The notes below the pieces were generated by a model that was not told the DNA's origin, did no database searches, and saw only the letters and a list, made by a program, of their open reading frames with translations. A stretch of DNA of 7,825 nucleotides from Gammaproteobacteria bacterium (GTDB lineage Bacteria; Pseudomonadota; Gammaproteobacteria; Steroidobacterales; Steroidobacteraceae): contig PMNQ01000045.1 in the NCBI GenBank assembly GCA_003162555.1, positions 1 to 7,825 on the forward strand, read 5' to 3'. Made by a program: the position numbers and the translations under genes. Positions within the stretch are counted from its first letter, which is position 1, and each line of letters starts with the position of its first letter. Shown here piece after piece: positions 6,387 to 7,825 of the stretch.

Positions 6387-7825
6387 GGCAGGCGCGGAAA
6401 TCGGGCCATCGCCTCGATGTCATTGAGTTCCTGGTCGTTGCGCACGTAGAGCCGGCTCGCGTCGCGCAGCGGCTGAAAATCCCAGGGCGTGTAACGGCCG
6501 CTGCGCAGTGCCGCGTATACGAGATGACGGCGGCGCTGGCTGGCGAGCACCTCGGCGTGCAGCGTGGGCAGCGACCAGCGCCGCGCAATCTCGGCGCGGA
6601 AATCCGTGACTACCCGCGCGTGCTCGGCTCGCACGGCGAGGTTGACGCGCTCCTGCGGATCCGAGGCGAGGTCGTAGAGCTGATCGGAATCCACCGGCGA
6701 GTGAATGAATTTCAGCCGGTCTCTCCGGATCATCACCACGGGCGCAATCGCGGATTCGGCCAGGTACTCACCGATCACCTCGCCGCCGTGCGCGCCCGCG
6801 GCCGGCTTGCCGCGGGTGCCTTCGAGCGCGGGCACCAGGCTGTGTCCATCCACCGGTACGGCGTAGTCCGCCGCACGGCCATCACTGCCGAGCTCCACCA
6901 GTGTCGGCAGGACATCCAGCAGCGATGCCGGTGCGCTCACCCGCCGCGGCGCAAAGCGGCCCGGTGCCGATACGATGAGCGGGATGCGGCAGGCCGGCTC
7001 GAAGAAACTCATCTTGTACCAGAGGCCACGTTCGCCAAGCATGTCGCCGTGATCGGCCAGCACCATGACGATGGTGTTCTGATCCAGGCGCGCCTCCTTG
7101 AGCGTCGCGAGCAGCGTACCGACCTGGTCATCGACATAGGACACGGCGCCGAGATAGGCACGGCGCGCGGCGCGCACCTGGGCCGCGCTCGGTTGCTGCA
7201 ACCCGAGGCCGATGACGTGGCGTATGCGCCGCGAATGCGGATCGTCGTCGACCGCATCCTGCGCCACGGCGGGCATGTCGATATCCGCGTCGCGATAGCG
7301 GTCCCAGTAGGCCTGCGGCACGACATAGGGATCGTGCGGATGGGTCATCGACACCACCAGGCAGAACGGCCGTCGATCCCTGCCACGCGCAATATCGAAC
7401 AGCTTCTGCCGCGCGGCGTAAACCACTTCGTCGTCGAAGTCGATCTGGTTGGTGCGCGTGCAGGGGCCGGCCTGCGTCACTGAATCCATGGTGTGATACC
7501 ACCCTGGGCGCTCCTCGAAGCGCGTCCAGTCCGGCGTCCAGCCGAAATCGGCGGGATAGATATCGGTGGTCAATCGATCTTCGAAACCGTGCAACTGGTC
7601 AGGGCCGCAGAAATGCATCTTGCCGCTGAGCGCGGTCTGGTAGCCGGCGTGGCGCAGGTAGTGCGCCAACGTTGGCGTCTGCGCCGGAAACTCGGCGGCG
7701 TTGTCATAGGCGCCGATCTTCGAGGGCAGCTGGCCGGACAGCAATGAAAAGCGCGACGGCGCGCACAGCGGGCTATTGCAGTAGAACGACTCGAACACCA
7801 CGCCGCCCGCGGCCAGCGCGTCGAG
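6383..7825 (-). CDS. betC: Choline-sulfatase (5' partial)
   Basis: Hydrolyses choline-O-sulfate to choline and sulfate, feeding glycine betaine synthesis or carbon and sulfur supply. Reading leftward from 7825, 480 residues are visible, beginning LDALAAGGVVFESFYCN; the frame is open to the edge, so the GTG at 7801 is internal and about 30 N-terminal residues with the first metal-binding Asp pair are missing. Counting from the edge, CAPSR (21-25, Cys codon 7763-7765) is the sulfatase signature whose Cys becomes formylglycine; GYQTALSGKMH (61-71) is the second signature; THPHDPY (161-167) and LADHGD (Asp258-His259, metal site) follow. DRLTTDIYPADFGWTPDW and the C-terminal block from about 423 (SQRRRHLVYAAL, YTPWDFQPLRDAS, YVRND) are characteristic of choline-sulfatases rather than of arylsulfatases. 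No signal peptide can be judged, as the start is missing; BetC is usually cytoplasmic. The gene converges on the c4 gene with a 4-bp stop overlap. An anaerobic-type sulfatase-maturating enzyme or FGE must lie elsewhere. Confidence 0.93.
   Translation of the reverse strand, partial: LDALAAGGVVFESFYCNSPLCAPSRFSLLSGQLPSKIGAYDNAAEFPAQTPTLAHYLRHAGYQTALSGKMHFCGPDQLHGFEDRLTTDIYPADFGWTPDWTRFEERPGWYHTMDSVTQAGPCTRTNQIDFDDEVVYAARQKLFDIARGRDRRPFCLVVSMTHPHDPYVVPQAYWDRYRDADIDMPAVAQDAVDDDPHSRRIRHVIGLGLQQPSAAQVRAARRAYLGAVSYVDDQVGTLLATLKEARLDQNTIVMVLADHGDMLGERGLWYKMSFFEPACRIPLIVSAPGRFAPRRVSAPASLLDVLPTLVELGSDGRAADYAVPVDGHSLVPALEGTRGKPAAGAHGGEVIGEYLAESAIAPVVMIRRDRLKFIHSPVDSDQLYDLASDPQERVNLAVRAEHARVVTDFRAEIARRWSLPTLHAEVLASQRRRHLVYAALRSGRYTPWDFQPLRDASRLYVRNDQELNDIEAMARFPRLP

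Noticed and set aside
6390..6414. AGGCG/CGCCT hairpin as a terminator for the c4 gene
   Set aside because: The stem is only 5 bp with a 15-nt loop, has no T-run, and lies inside the betC coding sequence.
6524..7483. Long open frame on the + strand opposite betC
   Set aside because: It is antisense to a clear choline-sulfatase, is Arg/His/Gly-rich without recognisable motifs, and is explained by high-GC codon bias.
7799..7801. GTG (minus strand) as the sulfatase start
   Set aside because: Upstream codons to the edge read LDALAAGG, the expected sulfatase sequence, and a start here would remove the metal-binding N-terminus.
1..7825. Mobile elements, CRISPR, tRNA or rRNA genes
   Set aside because: No transposase or integrase frame, no regular short repeat-spacer array and no tRNA-like or rRNA sequence was seen; the only regular repeats are coding TPR units.

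Overview
The window is high-GC, densely packed bacterial DNA with five protein genes: two on the left (+), two in the middle (+) and one on the right (-). The first and last run off the window edges. Base composition, a diheme c4-type cytochrome, an outer-membrane cytochrome-porin and a choline-sulfatase suggest a free-living gamma- or betaproteobacterium. The species cannot be named from the sequence. I saw no tRNA, rRNA, insertion sequence, CRISPR array or phage gene.

Left block (1-4074): two consecutive genes, 4 nt apart, each encoding a cytoplasmic-looking protein with an N-terminal TPR region and a C-terminal PAPS-dependent sulfotransferase domain. Both keep the 5'-phosphosulfate loop, a Glu 21 residues after the loop Arg (the spacing seen in tyrosylprotein sulfotransferases), a DKMP lysine and the 3'-phosphate site. 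The first also carries a SEC-C zinc motif, read from the very first bases of the window, so its real start lies off the left edge and the GTG at 48 is not the start. Together they look like a duplicated and diverged protein-sulfation (or other sulfation) module of unknown target.

Middle block (4075-6386): a 246-bp non-coding gap holds no evident terminator, but has a cluster of dyads, including a perfect ACCTAG-TCC-CTAGGT operator-like site and a 14-bp palindrome just before a strong ribosome binding site. It leads into a two-gene unit. The first gene encodes a secreted protein with one heme c motif at its N-terminus followed by a predicted outer-membrane beta-barrel, the architecture of the iron-oxidising cytochrome-porin Cyc2. 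The second, 11 nt later, encodes a periplasmic diheme c4-type cytochrome. The order resembles the cyc2-cyc1 pair of acidophilic iron oxidisers. The working model is electron transfer across the outer membrane through the cytochrome-porin to the c4 carrier, but the electron donor is not shown by the sequence.

Right block (6383-7825, minus strand): most of a choline-sulfatase (betC), whose 5' end lies beyond the right edge. Its stop codon overlaps that of the c4 gene by 4 bp, so the two genes converge with no space between them. Besides the cytochrome pair and its upstream region, the most interesting items are the SEC-C/TPR/sulfotransferase fusion and its tandem paralogue.
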